Origin: JAZKDW01 sp040387375
GTDB taxonomy: Bacteria; Pseudomonadota; Gammaproteobacteria; Burkholderiales; Burkholderiaceae_D
Assembly (NCBI GenBank): GCA_040387375.1
Contig: JAZKDW010000003.1
Location: 1-64,000 of the forward strand
Length of the DNA: 64,000 nucleotides
Direction of reading: 5' to 3'
The notes beneath the pieces are model-generated. The model was not told the DNA's origin. It worked only from the letters and a program-made list of their open reading frames with translations, and did no database searches. Positions 35,335-44,344 of this stretch are shown here, in pieces. The position numbers were made by a program, and so were the translations under genes. Position 1 is the first letter of the stretch, and every line of letters starts with the position of its first letter.

Positions 35335-38300
35335 ATGAATGACATGGTAAAGCCGGAACGGCTGGAAGCGACGCTGGACGACAAGTATACGGTGCAGGAA
35401 GGATGGGTTTACATGACCGGCGTCCAGGCGCTGGTGCGCCTCCCGCTGCAACAGCGTTTCCGCGATGCCGCGGCCGGCCGCAACACTGGCGCGTACATTT
35501 CGGGTTACCGCGGTTCCCCGCTGGGCCGCTATGACATGGAGCTGTGGTCCGCGGACAAGCACCTGAAAGCGCAGAACATCGTATTCCGTTCCGGCCTCAA
35601 CGAAGACCTGGCAGCAACTGCAATCTGGGGATCGCAATACGTGACCGTCTTCCCAGGAGCGAAAGTCGACGGCGTGTTCGGCATCTGGTATGGCAAGGGG
35701 CCAGGCGTGGACCGTTCCGGCGATGCGCTGCGTCATGCAAACATGGCCGGCACGTCGCCGCTGGGCGGCGTGGTCGCGCTTGCCGGCGACGACCACGGGG
35801 CCAAGTCCTCGACCGTCACCAATTTTTCCGACCAGATTTTCCACGCGGTCGGCATTCCGGTGCTGTATCCGTCGAATACGCAGGAATTGCTCGACTACGG
35901 CCTGCACGGCATCGCGATGTCGCGTTTCTCCGGTTGCTGGGTCGGGATGAAAGTAGTGACCGATGTGGTCGAGGGCGGCGGTTCGGTGTACGTGGCCCCG
36001 GATTCTCCGAAGATCGAGATACCGGTCGATTTCGACATGCCGCCCGGCGGCCTGAACACGCGCCCGATCGACATGGCGCCGGGTCAGGAGGACCGGCTGT
36101 ACCATCACAAGCTGTATGCCGCGCTGGCCTATGCGCGTGCAAACCGGCTCAACGATATCACCCTTGACAGCCCGAACGCGCGACTAGGCATCCTCTCGGC
36201 CGGCAAGGCTTACCAGGACGCAGTGCATGCGCTGTCCGCACTCGACATCACCGAGGAGCGCGCGCAGGAACTGGGCATACGCGTGCTCAAGATCGGCATG
36301 ACCTGGCCGCTCGACCCCGAAGTCGTGCGCGCGTTCGCACAGGGACTGGACACGATCGTGGTGGTGGAGGAAAAGCGGCCGATACTGGAAGACCAGGTCC
36401 GCGCCATCCTGTATGGGACCGCAATGGCGCCGGCCATCGTCGGCAAATTTGCTGGCAGCTACACATTCGACGCAAAACGCGCCGATGTCGCCTTCCCGAA
36501 TTCAGGCGAGACCAGTCCGGCCATCGTCGCCCGCGTACTTGCCTCGGTGATGGCGAAAGTGCTGCCGCAATACGCGGTTATACAGGCCGCCAGCACGTCG
36601 CCGGTGATCGTCCAGGCCGCACGACCGGGAGCGCCGAGCCCGGCGAGGCCGCCAAACTTCTGTTCCGGCTGTCCGCACAATCGTTCCACCAAGCTGCCGG
36701 AAGGCAGCCGCGCGCTGGCCGGCATCGGTTGTCACAGCATGGCCTTGCTGATCGATCCCACTACAACCACAACGTTCGCCCACATGGGCGCGGAGGGCAT
36801 GCTCTGGCTGGGTCAGCAGCCGTTCACGACGGAAAAGCATGTATTCGCCAACCTGGGCGACGGCACCTATGCACATTCCGGCTTCCTTGCGGTACGCCAG
36901 GCCATCGCTGCCCATGTGCCGATCACCTACAAGATTCTGTTCAACGGTTTTGTATCGATGACCGGTGGCCAGGCGGTCGAAGGTGAGATCAGCGTGATGA
37001 CCGTGCTGCAGGAACTGTACGCTGAAGGGGTGCGGAAAATGGCGCTGGTCACCGACGACGTGGAGAAATACGCGGGCGTCGCGCTGCCGCCCGGCACGCA
37101 GCTGCTGCACCGGACGAAAATGGACCAGGTACAACGTGAATTCCGCGAGTATACCGATGTGTCGATCATCGTCTACGAGCAGCCATGCGCCACCGAGCGG
37201 CGCCGGTTGCGCAAGCGCGGCAAGTGGAAAGACCCCTCGCAGCGCACGTTCATCAACAGCGCGGTGTGCGAAGGTTGCGGCGATTGCAGCAAGGCGTCGA
37301 ATTGCATGTCGGTCGAGCCGCTGGAAACCGATTTCGGCCGCAAGCGCACCATCAACCAGGCCAGCTGCAACAAGGATTTTTCCTGTATCGAGGGCTTTTG
37401 TCCGAGCTTCGTGACAGTGATCGGCGGCGCGCTGCGTTCGGCGGACAAGACTGACAAGGCCGGACCGAGCGTGCATGATCTGGCGCAATCGCTGGGATTG
37501 AAAGAGCCGGTTTTGCCGAAAACGAACGGCGCGTTCAATATCCTGATCGCCGGTATTGGCGGCACCGGCGTCGTCACCATCGGCCAGACGCTGGCTGTGG
37601 CGGCCCATATCGATGGGCTGGTTGCATCGAATCTCGATATTACCGGACTGGCGCAAAAATACGGCGCGGTGCATTCTCATGTACGGATCGCAACCCGCTC
37701 CGCGGATTTGCATGCGACCCGCATTGCCGCCGGCGAGGCCGATACCCTGATCGGCTGTGACCTGATCGTATCAAGTTCCGACGAAACCATGTCGAAGCTG
37801 AATCCGGCACGCAGCCGCGGCGTAATCTGTTCGGACCTGATTCCGACCGCTGAATTTACCCGCAATGCGGACTGGTCGGTCGATGTCGATGCGCTGTCGG
37901 CCAGGCTTGGCACTGCGCTCGGCGGTAACGGCCTGTTTGTCGAAGGGCTGCGCATCGCGCTGGGCTTGATGGGCGATCCGATCGCCGCCAACATGATGGC
38001 CTTGGGTGCGGCATGGCAGCTTGGCCAGATTCCGCTATCGCTGCAGGCAATCGAATGTGCAATCGAACTCAACGGCGTGGCAGTGGAAGCCAGCAAGAAA
38101 GCACTCTTGTGGGGCCGGCTGGCGGCGCACGATCTGGCGGCAGTCGAACGCCGGGCCGCGCAGGCCGGCAGCAAGGTAGTTTCATTCGCCCAGCGCAGCC
38201 CCAAAACGCTGGAGCAGATCATTGCCCAACGGGTCGGGTATCTGATCGAATACCAGAATGCCGCCTATGCGCAGCGTTATCTGGCGATGGTCGAGCGCGC

Positions 38301-38874
38301 CCGCGACGCTGAGAATTCCCTCACGCTGGAACCGGCGCAGAAGGGACGCCTGGTGAAAGCGGTAGCCCAGTATTATTTCAAGATGCTGGCCATCAAGGAT
38401 GAGTTCGAAGTTGCCCGCCTGTACAGCCGCCCCGAGTTCATGCAGGAGCTGAAGCAAACTTTCAGCGGTGATTTCAAGCTGCACTTCCACATTGGAGGCT
38501 GGCCGTTCGGCAAGGCGGGCTCTGACACTGAGAAGCCATCCAAGCGCGAGGTCGGCCCCTGGCTGCTGAACGCATTCCGCCTCATGGCGAAACTGCGCTT
38601 TGTACGAGGTACCATCCTCGACCCGTTCCGCGGCACCAAGGAGCGCAGGATGCATCTCGGCATGCTGGCGCAATACGAGCAAGACCTCAACGCAATGCTG
38701 ACGGCGCTACGCGGCGACAACCACGACACTGCGGTAAAAATCGCAGTGCTGCCTGAAAAAATACGCGGTTATGGCCATGTGCGTGAAGCACATGCTGAAA
38801 CCGCGGCCGGCGAGCGCAAGGAACTGCTGGCGCAACTGGCACGCAGGATTGAGGAGCCGGAAACCGTGAACTGA
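35335..38874 (+). CDS. Fused indolepyruvate-type 2-oxoacid:ferredoxin oxidoreductase
   Basis: A 1179-aa single-chain thiamine diphosphate enzyme with the IorA and IorB activities fused. The N-terminal pyrimidine-binding part runs to about 390. The TPP-binding part has LGDGTYAHSGFLAVRQAI near 500. A cysteine cluster follows near 640-690 (CEGCGDCSKASNC, then CNKDFSCIEGFC), and a gamma domain starts at about 730 (IAGIGGTGVVTIGQTLAVAA). It decarboxylates aryl-pyruvates such as indole- or phenylpyruvate to aryl-acetyl-CoA, reducing ferredoxin. It lies 68 bases after the ligase and is probably cotranscribed. Confidence 0.88.
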   Translation: MNDMVKPERLEATLDDKYTVQEGWVYMTGVQALVRLPLQQRFRDAAAGRNTGAYISGYRGSPLGRYDMELWSADKHLKAQNIVFRSGLNEDLAATAIWGSQYVTVFPGAKVDGVFGIWYGKGPGVDRSGDALRHANMAGTSPLGGVVALAGDDHGAKSSTVTNFSDQIFHAVGIPVLYPSNTQELLDYGLHGIAMSRFSGCWVGMKVVTDVVEGGGSVYVAPDSPKIEIPVDFDMPPGGLNTRPIDMAPGQEDRLYHHKLYAALAYARANRLNDITLDSPNARLGILSAGKAYQDAVHALSALDITEERAQELGIRVLKIGMTWPLDPEVVRAFAQGLDTIVVVEEKRPILEDQVRAILYGTAMAPAIVGKFAGSYTFDAKRADVAFPNSGETSPAIVARVLASVMAKVLPQYAVIQAASTSPVIVQAARPGAPSPARPPNFCSGCPHNRSTKLPEGSRALAGIGCHSMALLIDPTTTTTFAHMGAEGMLWLGQQPFTTEKHVFANLGDGTYAHSGFLAVRQAIAAHVPITYKILFNGFVSMTGGQAVEGEISVMTVLQELYAEGVRKMALVTDDVEKYAGVALPPGTQLLHRTKMDQVQREFREYTDVSIIVYEQPCATERRRLRKRGKWKDPSQRTFINSAVCEGCGDCSKASNCMSVEPLETDFGRKRTINQASCNKDFSCIEGFCPSFVTVIGGALRSADKTDKAGPSVHDLAQSLGLKEPVLPKTNGAFNILIAGIGGTGVVTIGQTLAVAAHIDGLVASNLDITGLAQKYGAVHSHVRIATRSADLHATRIAAGEADTLIGCDLIVSSSDETMSKLNPARSRGVICSDLIPTAEFTRNADWSVDVDALSARLGTALGGNGLFVEGLRIALGLMGDPIAANMMALGAAWQLGQIPLSLQAIECAIELNGVAVEASKKALLWGRLAAHDLAAVERRAAQAGSKVVSFAQRSPKTLEQIIAQRVGYLIEYQNAAYAQRYLAMVERARDAENSLTLEPAQKGRLVKAVAQYYFKMLAIKDEFEVARLYSRPEFMQELKQTFSGDFKLHFHIGGWPFGKAGSDTEKPSKREVGPWLLNAFRLMAKLRFVRGTILDPFRGTKERRMHLGMLAQYEQDLNAMLTALRGDNHDTAVKIAVLPEKIRGYGHVREAHAETAAGERKELLAQLARRIEEPETVN

Positions 38875-39214
38875 TCGGAGCAAGGACCTTATGCCGTCGC
38901 GGTGCAGGCTGGAAAGAAGAAGTCCCTTCCAGCGCATCGTGCGTTGAACAATCACATGCGGCATAACGTTTTATGGAAACTTTGAATGAGGTGGGGTTGG
39001 ATTAACGAAATACTGCCAATATCAGACTTGCGCCAACCCATGATGGCGATGAAAACGCACGAAGAACGCGCAGCGATGGTCAAATAAAAGCATGACCCGG
39101 CAGATTATGGGCGAGTACCTGGCGATGATTTGCGATATATGACACGAAGGTAAATCGGGGCCATGACCGGCCCGGCAATTCTTGTACTTCTCTCTCCCGT
39201 TCAACGGAGAAATG
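38875..39214. other. Intergenic region upstream of the copper ATPase
   Basis: I see no gene in these 340 bases. There is a short inverted repeat (GGCC-ATGA-CCGGCC near 39158-39171) and a ribosome site (GGAGA at 39206-39210). I found no clear CueR-type copper operator. Confidence 0.5.
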
Positions 39215-41578
39215 ATGAAAGACAACGAAAATTCCCCTCCGACCCTGCATGGCGGAACCAGCGCTCACGCGCACGCACACCACACCGTCAACGATTCCAC
39301 CAGGCCCTTTACCGACCCGGTCTGCGGCATGAAGGTCGCGGCCAATCCGGCAAGAAAAATCGAACACGCCGGCACGGACTTCTATTTTTGCAGTACCCGT
39401 TGCATGGACAAGTTCCGCGCCAATCCAGAACAGTATCTGACACCAAAAGAATCGGCGCCGGCGCAACACGCGCCTGAAGGCACGATTTACACCTGCCCGA
39501 TGCACCCCGAAATCCGACAGCCGGCACCTGGCAGCTGCCCCATCTGCGGCATGGCTCTGGAGCCGCTCATGCCGGCGCTCGATGAGGAAGAGAACCCTGA
39601 ATTGGCCGACTTCCGGCGGCGTTTCTGGTGGACCCTGCCATTGACCGTTGCCGTCACACTGATCGCAATGGCCGCGCACCAGTTTGTCCCCGGAGGCATT
39701 CCCTACCAAAACCTGATTGAACTGGCGCTCAGCGCGCCGGTCGTGCTGTGGGCTGGGTGGCCTTTCCTGGTGCGCGGCATCCGGTCGATCAGGCTGCGCA
39801 GCCCCAACATGTGGACACTGATAGCAATCGGGGTCTCGGCCGCTTTCTGGTACAGCGTCGTGGCAACATTCGCGCCTGCCCTGTTTCCGCCGTCCTTCAG
39901 GGCGCATGGCAGGGTTGGCGTCTATTATGAAGCGGCGGCTGTCATCGTTTCACTCACCTTGCTGGGCCAGATACTCGAATTGCGCGCCCGCTCGCAGACT
40001 TCAGCGGCCATCAAATCGCTGCTCGGACTCGCTCCCAAAACCGCTCGCCGCATCCGCGAGGATGGCACTGAAGAAGATGTGCCGCTGACGCATGTTCATG
40101 TGGGTGACCTTCTGCGTGTACGGCCGGGCGAGAAAGTGCCCGTCGACGGCATCGTTGTAGAGGGCGAAAGCGCGGTCGACGAGTCCATGCTGACGGGTGA
40201 GCCGATTCCTGTTACCAAGCGGCCCGGCGACAAGGTGGTTGGCGCCACGCTGAATGCCAGCGGCAGTCTGGTCATGCGCTCGGAAAAGGTCGGTTCGCAA
40301 ACCATGCTGGCGCAAATCGTGCAGATGGTGGCCCTGGCGCAGCGCTCACGAGCACCGATGCAGCGCCTCGCCGATGTGGTGGCCGGTTACTTTGTTGTCA
40401 TCGTCGTCAGTATTGCAGTGCTGACGCTCATCATATGGGGACTGTTCGGCCCCGAACCCAGCTGGGTATTTGGCTTCGTCAATGCGGTCGCGGTTCTCAT
40501 CATTGCCTGTCCGTGCGCTTTGGGGCTGGCAACACCAATGTCCATCATGGCGGCGACCGGCCGCGCCGCGACGCAGGGAATCCTGTTTCGCGATGCGGCC
40601 GCCATCGAGGATCTCCGCAAAGTCGATGTGCTCATCGTGGACAAGACCGGCACGCTCACCCTGGGCAAGCCTGCATTCGACCGCGTGATTCCCGCGCCCG
40701 GCTTCAGTGACGACGACGTCTTGCGCACGGCGGCCAGTATCGACCAGGGCAGCGAGCACCCCCTGGCCGAAGCCATCGTCTCGGAAGCGCGCCGGCGCGG
40801 TCTCAGCCTGCACAAGCCGGAATCGTTTGAATCCGCCAGTGGCATCGGCGTCCGGGGGGTGGTCCACGGACACCACATCGCACTCGGAAATACCGCATTG
40901 ATGGAAACTGAAAAAGTCGATTGGACAGGATTGTCAAAAGCGGCGGAGTCCTTGCGCGAAGAAGGCGCCAGCGTCATGTATCTGGCTGCGGATGGCCAGC
41001 TGATGGGGCTGATTGCCGTCTCGGACCCGATCAAGGAAACAACCCGGGAAGCGCTGGAGTCGCTCAAGGCCACTGGCCTCAGAGTGGTGATGGCAACCGG
41101 CGACGGATTGACGACAGCCAGGTCGGTTGCCCGCAAACTTGGCATATCGGAGGTCCATGGAGAGCTCAAGCCGCAGGACAAGCTCGACCTCGTGGAACGC
41201 CTTCAGGCCGAAGGCCGGATAGTGGCGATGGCCGGAGATGGCATCAACGATGCGCCGGCGCTGGCCAGGTCGAATGTCGGTATTGCCATGGGCACGGGGA
41301 CGGACGTCGCCATGAACAGTGCGCATGTGACCCTGGTGAAGGGCGACTTGCGGGGGATCGCGCGGGCACGTGAGCTTTCTGTCGCAACCGTTCGCAACAT
41401 GCGTCAGAACCTGGCATTTGCCTTTGTCTATAACACCTTGGGCATACCCATCGCCGCGGGCCTTCTCTATCCGTTCATGGGGCTACTCCTGTCGCCCATC
41501 ATTGCGGCGCTTGCGATGAGCCTGAGTTCGGTTTCTGTCATTAGCAATGCGCTGCGTTTGCGGGGGACGGCGAAATGA
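39215..41578 (+). CDS. copA: Copper-exporting P1B-type ATPase (CopA-like)
   Basis: A 787-aa heavy-metal pump. The N-terminus is His-rich (HAHAHHTV), followed by a YHS domain (TDPVCGMKV, residues 35-80) and a metal-binding zinc-ribbon-like domain (YTCPMHPE, CPICGMALEP, near 92-125) instead of the classic CxxC HMA domain. The core has TGEPIPV, the CPC metal site (ACPCALGLATP), DKTGTLT with phosphorylated Asp, and MAGDGINDAPALA. It should export Cu(I), and silver is possible. GGAG precedes tandem ATGs at 39212 and 39215. The second has better spacing. Confidence 0.92.
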   Translation: MKDNENSPPTLHGGTSAHAHAHHTVNDSTRPFTDPVCGMKVAANPARKIEHAGTDFYFCSTRCMDKFRANPEQYLTPKESAPAQHAPEGTIYTCPMHPEIRQPAPGSCPICGMALEPLMPALDEEENPELADFRRRFWWTLPLTVAVTLIAMAAHQFVPGGIPYQNLIELALSAPVVLWAGWPFLVRGIRSIRLRSPNMWTLIAIGVSAAFWYSVVATFAPALFPPSFRAHGRVGVYYEAAAVIVSLTLLGQILELRARSQTSAAIKSLLGLAPKTARRIREDGTEEDVPLTHVHVGDLLRVRPGEKVPVDGIVVEGESAVDESMLTGEPIPVTKRPGDKVVGATLNASGSLVMRSEKVGSQTMLAQIVQMVALAQRSRAPMQRLADVVAGYFVVIVVSIAVLTLIIWGLFGPEPSWVFGFVNAVAVLIIACPCALGLATPMSIMAATGRAATQGILFRDAAAIEDLRKVDVLIVDKTGTLTLGKPAFDRVIPAPGFSDDDVLRTAASIDQGSEHPLAEAIVSEARRRGLSLHKPESFESASGIGVRGVVHGHHIALGNTALMETEKVDWTGLSKAAESLREEGASVMYLAADGQLMGLIAVSDPIKETTREALESLKATGLRVVMATGDGLTTARSVARKLGISEVHGELKPQDKLDLVERLQAEGRIVAMAGDGINDAPALARSNVGIAMGTGTDVAMNSAHVTLVKGDLRGIARARELSVATVRNMRQNLAFAFVYNTLGIPIAAGLLYPFMGLLLSPIIAALAMSLSSVSVISNALRLRGTAK

Positions 41579-41642
41579 ATCGGGGTCATGTTTTTGAAAC
41601 AATGCAGGCCCCTCCATGGTCAACCTGCGTTTGCGCTGGTAC

Positions 41643-43163
41643 TTACCCCAGCTTGTTGTCGGCAATATGGTAGTGCGGGTCTTCGAACTCGTTCACCTCC
41701 ACCATGCCCTTGGCACGGTCCAGCAGCTCCAGGCAATCGGGACTCAGATGGCGCAGGTGCAGTGTTTTCCCGATCTGCTGATAACGGGAAGCCAATGCGT
41801 CAATTGCCTCGATGGCGGAATGATCCACCACGCGGGCTTCCCGGAACTCGATCACCACATGGTCCGGGTCATCTTTTGGATTGAAAAGCGCCTTGAAATT
41901 CGCCGTCGAGGCGAAGAACAGCGATCCCTTGAGGGCATACACTTTCCATCCCTGATCGTCGATACTGACCTTGGCTTCGATCTGCCTCGCATGCTGCCAG
42001 GCAAACACGAGCGCCGCAAACACGACACCGGCAAATACGGCAATTGCCAGATCAGTGAGCACCGTGATGATCGTCACGCCGACCACGATGACTGCGTCCT
42101 GGCGCGGAATCTTGCGCAAGACTTGCAAGCTGCCCCATTCGAATGTTTTTTCCGACACCACAAACATCAGGCCGACCAGCGCCGCGAGTGGAATCATTTC
42201 GATCCAACGCGACAGGAATAGAATAAACCCAAGCAGAAAGACAGCCGCGACGATTCCCGACAAGCGATGGCGTGCACCGTTGTTAATGTTAATCATGCTC
42301 TGGCCGATCATCGCGCAGCCCCCCATGGTAGCGAAAAACCCGCCCACTACATTGGCAAGACCTTGCGCCATGGATTCTCGGTTAGGCTTGCCTCGCGTGT
42401 CGGTGATGGCATCGATCAGGTTCAGGGTCAACAGCGTTTCGATCAGGCCAATGGCAGCCAGAATCAGCGCGTATGGGAAAATGATGTACAGGGTCTCGAG
42501 GGTGAAAGGCACTTGGGGGATGTGAAACTGCGGCAGGCTTCCGGCAATGGATCCCATATCGCCGACGGTTTTTGTCTCGATGCCAAGTCCGGCGACGAGG
42601 CCTACAACAATCAGGATGGCGGCCAGGGAAGACGGAATTGCTGTCGTCAGCCTGGGCAGGAGATAGATGATGGCCATCGTGAGAGCAGTCAACCCCAGCA
42701 TCACATAGAGGGCTTGCCCGCTCATCCAGGATGCGGCGCCATCCGGTCCCAGGACTTTAAAGTGGCCGAACTGGGCAATGAAAATCACAATGGCGAGCCC
42801 GTTTACGAAACCGAGCATCACGGGATGGGGCACCATACGGATAAATTTGCCCAGCTTGAACGCCGCGAACAGTAACTGAAGCAGACCCATCAATACGACA
42901 GTGGCAAACAGGTATTCGACGCCGTGGCGAATGACCAGGCTAACCATGACAACCGCCAGCGCGCCGGTGGCACCGGAAATCATTCCGGGACGGCCGCCAA
43001 GCGCAGCGGTAACAAGACAAACGATAAAGGCTGCATACAGGCCGGTCAAGGGACTGACATGGGCGACCAGGGCGAAGGCAATCGCTTCCGGCACCAAAGC
43101 CAGGGAAACGGTCAGGCCGCTCAGAACATTCGTTCTGAGTTCGGCGGGTTTGAGATTGAACAT
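41643..43163 (-). CDS. SulP family anion transporter with STAS domain
   Basis: A 506-aa membrane transporter. About eleven to twelve hydrophobic segments occupy residues 10-400 (GLTVSLALVPEAIAFALVAHVSPLTGLYAAF; GGCAMIGQSMININNGARHRLSG). A C-terminal STAS domain (about 410-500, VIEFREARVVDHSAIEAIDAL) follows. SulP proteins move sulfate, bicarbonate or dicarboxylates. The substrate is not resolved, and the relatively short form resembles bacterial bicarbonate or sulfate carriers. It is convergent with the copper ATPase. Confidence 0.9.
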   Translation of the reverse strand: MFNLKPAELRTNVLSGLTVSLALVPEAIAFALVAHVSPLTGLYAAFIVCLVTAALGGRPGMISGATGALAVVMVSLVIRHGVEYLFATVVLMGLLQLLFAAFKLGKFIRMVPHPVMLGFVNGLAIVIFIAQFGHFKVLGPDGAASWMSGQALYVMLGLTALTMAIIYLLPRLTTAIPSSLAAILIVVGLVAGLGIETKTVGDMGSIAGSLPQFHIPQVPFTLETLYIIFPYALILAAIGLIETLLTLNLIDAITDTRGKPNRESMAQGLANVVGGFFATMGGCAMIGQSMININNGARHRLSGIVAAVFLLGFILFLSRWIEMIPLAALVGLMFVVSEKTFEWGSLQVLRKIPRQDAVIVVGVTIITVLTDLAIAVFAGVVFAALVFAWQHARQIEAKVSIDDQGWKVYALKGSLFFASTANFKALFNPKDDPDHVVIEFREARVVDHSAIEAIDALASRYQQIGKTLHLRHLSPDCLELLDRAKGMVEVNEFEDPHYHIADNKLG

Positions 43164-43426
43164 AAATACTCCATCGGCAGCGAGTTGACCTCGCTGCGTG
43201 CTGTAAGAAACGGGCTCACTTCAGGAAATGCGGCAGCTGTCCGCCAATGCGGAATTCACAAGGCAGTAGCACGCGGGAGAACTGGGAACGTTTAAGAAGC
43301 TACATCGGAAAAAGATAGTGAGACCAAATGATATGGGCAAGATTATCTCACGGCAGTCGGTTCGCAAAAGCGACAAGGTGACTTGCCCGACGGCCCCCTG
43401 TAATTCACTACTCTAAATGACCGCTT

Positions 43427-43650
43427 TGGGTCTATTCTGTTGAAAAAGTCCGGCGGCAATTATTTGGCGGGCTCCGACTAGCTAAATCCGTGCTCCTGGA
43501 ACAGAAATTCAAAGCAAAATGGCTCAACTGATTCGCTAATTAAATCGATGACCCGCATTTCTTCAGCCTTGATTCATTTGGCATATCAATACAGGTCAAT
43601 AATGGCCTAATGAGTCTTTCTGACGGACTTTTTCAACAGAATAGACCCTA
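43427..43650. mobile_element. MITE-like element with 25-bp perfect terminal inverted repeats
   Basis: Positions 43428-43452 and 43624-43648 are perfect 25-base inverted repeats (GGGTCTATTCTG... and its complement) bounding about 220 bases. The interior has no transposase. A 26-codon frame with stop at 43478 and ATG at 43558 on the minus strand (MRVIDLISESVEPF...) is the only sizeable frame. The flanks AATGACCGCTT (43416-43426) and AGCTGGACTTTATCCATT (43651-43668) join to a sequence nearly identical to the minus strand of 44036-44062, so the element has inserted into a dispersed repeat. The target duplication is not clear. Confidence 0.8.
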
Positions 43651-43696
43651 AGCTGGACTTTATCCATTCAGCTCGCATGGCAAAGCGAATCGATGA
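43651..43696 (+). repeat. Dispersed repeat, copy 2 (interrupted by the MITE)
   Basis: This matches the reverse complement of 17193-17240: AGCTGGACTTTATCCATT with one change, then CAGCT and AAAGCGAATCG. The missing left side of the repeat (AATGACCGCTT) is found across the MITE at 43416-43426. Confidence 0.65.
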
Positions 43697-43800
43697 TGCG
43701 ATCCACCAAAGGGCATGGAATTTTGGTCATGTCGGATCGATTCTGCGAAGGTGAACAATATTCATGGCCAGTCCGGTTTGCGTTGAGTCATCGCATCCAG

Positions 43801-43938
43801 AATGGATAAATCGAGCCTGGAGGATATCGGCGTGCTCCTCTTCCGAGGGGGTTATGGATTCCCTCTTGCGAGGGAATGACGGTGGCTGGATGGGAGATCG
43901 ACCCAATTACTACCGTCGTTCCCTCGCAAGAGGGAACC
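43801..43938. repeat. Dispersed repeat and dRS3-like hairpin pair, copy 2
   Basis: Two hairpins, TTCCCTCTTGCGAGGGAA (43859-43876) and TTCCCTCGCAAGAGGGAA (43919-43936), are inverse copies of each other within longer arms. The spacer block 43893-43917 matches 17006-17030 at 24 of 25 bases. The preceding bases 43801-43866 match the minus strand of the 17.2-kb repeat. Confidence 0.7.
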
Positions 43939-44035
43939 CAGACTGAGCTTGCATCACGATGTCTTCCTGCCAATCCCACCAGGCTTGACCTCGATAACAG
44001 TTCCTGCGAGTTCGGCGAGAGTTGCAGTATTCAGG

Positions 44036-44062
44036 AATGGATAAAGTCGAGCTAAGCGGTCA
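44036..44062 (-). repeat. Dispersed repeat, uninterrupted short copy
   Basis: AATGGATAAAGTCGAGCTAA is identical to 17221-17240, and the following GCGGTCATT is the minus-strand equivalent of the sequence flanking the MITE. It serves as the empty-site reference for that insertion. Confidence 0.65.
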
Positions 44063-44344
44063 TTCCTACTCCGGCAGAGCGGCAGTCTAACTTGCACCTG
44101 TCGTACGAACTGCATGTCCGGGGCCTGCTGCAGTGGCAAAATACCTGGGCATACTGTGCACTTATGCGTCCCCTCTGCCATTTCCGTGTTCGAAACGTTA
44201 CGTCTAGTAGAGTGCCTACTGGAGGACATGGTGCCGCTAGCAGAAATGCCGCACTCCGGCTAAGCTCCTATATCCAACGCTATGGTGCGAAAAATTTAAT
44301 GTGTTATTAGCGACCTGCTAAAACCGACGAGGGAACAATAATCG
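44063..44344. other. Intergenic region upstream of the nuclease-like gene
   Basis: I found no supported gene. A 91-codon minus-strand frame (43954-44229) crosses the repeat and has no recognisable family. No attC or attI core site (GTTRRRY paired with RYYYAAC) could be placed here with confidence. The sequence must contain the promoter of the next gene. Confidence 0.4.

Noticed and set aside
36502..37713. 403-codon minus-strand frame inside the oxidoreductase gene
   Set aside because: Shadow frame of the 1179-aa protein with no recognisable family.
38875..39214. CueR-type operator before the copper ATPase
   Set aside because: No ACCTTCC/GGAAGGT-like dyad with suitable spacing was found.
43954..44229. 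91-codon minus-strand frame (SSSRHSTRRNVSNTEMAE...)
   Set aside because: It crosses the dispersed repeat, has no ribosome site and no family resemblance.
44270..44320. Possible attC or attI remnant upstream of the nuclease-like gene (ATCCAAC, GTTATTA)
   Set aside because: GTTATTA violates the GTTRRRY core, and no supporting stem blocks were found.
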